Source of the DNA: Opitutaceae bacterium
Lineage (GTDB): Bacteria; Verrucomicrobiota; Verrucomicrobiia; Opitutales; Opitutaceae
DNA: 44,437 nucleotides
Assembly (NCBI GenBank): GCA_005792355.1
Contig: SXSC01000179.1
Location: forward strand, 1-44,437
Reading direction: 5' to 3'
Below are positions 44,254 through 44,437 of this stretch, in pieces; the stretch's first letter is position 1; every line of letters starts with the position of its first letter. The position numbers and the translations under genes were made by a program. Under the pieces are notes generated by a model, which worked only from the letters and a program-made list of their open reading frames with translations, was not told the origin of the DNA and did not search any database.

Positions 44254-44272
44254 CCAACTCCCTTCCCTTCCT

Positions 44273-44437
44273 ATGAAACTCACTACTTGTCTTGTTTCGG
44301 CCCTGCTCACGCTCGCCCCGGTCCTGCCCGCCGCCGAGGGGACCATCAAAGTCGGCGAATTTGCCTCGCTCACCGGCAAGGAGGCCGGCTTCGGCCAGAC
44401 CTCGCACCACGGCGTCGTGCTCGCGATCGAGGAGATC
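44273..44437 (+). CDS. Second substrate-binding protein, paralogue (partial)
   Basis: The ATG at 44273 opens a frame that runs off the window (55 codons). After a signal peptide (MKLTTCLVSALLTLAPVLPAAE) the mature start GTIKVGEFASLTGKEAGFGQ is nearly identical to that of the preceding protein. This is a tandem duplication of the branched-chain amino acid-type binding protein gene. The 3' end is missing. Confidence 0.92.
   Translation, partial: MKLTTCLVSALLTLAPVLPAAEGTIKVGEFASLTGKEAGFGQTSHHGVVLAIEEI

Noticed and set aside
42997..44379. Upstream continuation of the LptF/G frame on the minus strand
   Set aside because: It is antisense to the substrate-binding protein genes; the permease clearly begins near 42996-43023.

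Overview
The window is GC-rich, densely coded DNA from a free-living Gram-negative bacterium, most likely a verrucomicrobium of the Opitutaceae type. This is inferred from gene content: a long chlamydia-like GreA, a GldA/GldF/GldG-like ABC cluster followed by a DUF4340 protein, a PF12831-type FAD oxidoreductase, a secreted proline-rich protein of a kind I associate with this group, and LptF/G and AsmA envelope genes. Almost no start codon has a Shine-Dalgarno motif. I see no rRNA, tRNA, CRISPR array, insertion sequence or phage gene.

Layout. 1-242: a REP-like inverted repeat and a minus-strand terminator. 243-4064 (minus): nitrilase-family hydrolase, FAD oxidoreductase, a methyltransferase with permuted motifs, and a 35-residue membrane peptide next to the terminator. 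4356-5301: a secreted protein and a small conserved protein, convergent. 5414-16079 (plus): BirA, then ABC ATPase, ABC-2 permease, GldG-like protein, DUF4340 protein, AsmA-like protein and a serine-palmitoyltransferase-like PLP enzyme. 16107-19741 (minus): exported protein, ArsR-methyltransferase fusion, long GreA. 19855-21237 (plus): RsmB. 21304-32364 (minus): a long run ending in a retropepsin-PDZ lipoprotein, preceded in transcription order by LOG protein, PurD, exported protein, low-molecular-weight phosphatase, GlyA, hybrid histidine kinase and MFS transporter; several junctions have overlapping stop and start codons. 32513-33307 (plus): FKBP isomerase with a clear terminator.

33415-38936 is the most unusual part. 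A membrane-bound class III nucleotide cyclase, carrying a putative diheme anchor and a [2Fe-2S] ferredoxin domain, is divergent from a redoxin-multicopper oxidase fusion. That gene is followed by a protein joining a cyclic-nucleotide-binding domain to a TIR domain. CNB-TIR is the architecture of Pycsar effectors, so the locus may be a redox-gated cyclic-nucleotide/TIR signalling or defence system.

39084-44437: POT peptide transporter, two related perfect palindromes, a 2OG-Fe(II) oxygenase-like protein, a short ORF, an LptF/LptG permease (minus) and two tandem paralogous substrate-binding proteins, the second cut by the window edge.

Functionally, GlyA supplies glycine and one-carbon units used by PurD and later purine steps, and LOG enzymes release bases from nucleotides. 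The 6.5-16 kb block looks like an envelope or lipid-related export operon.
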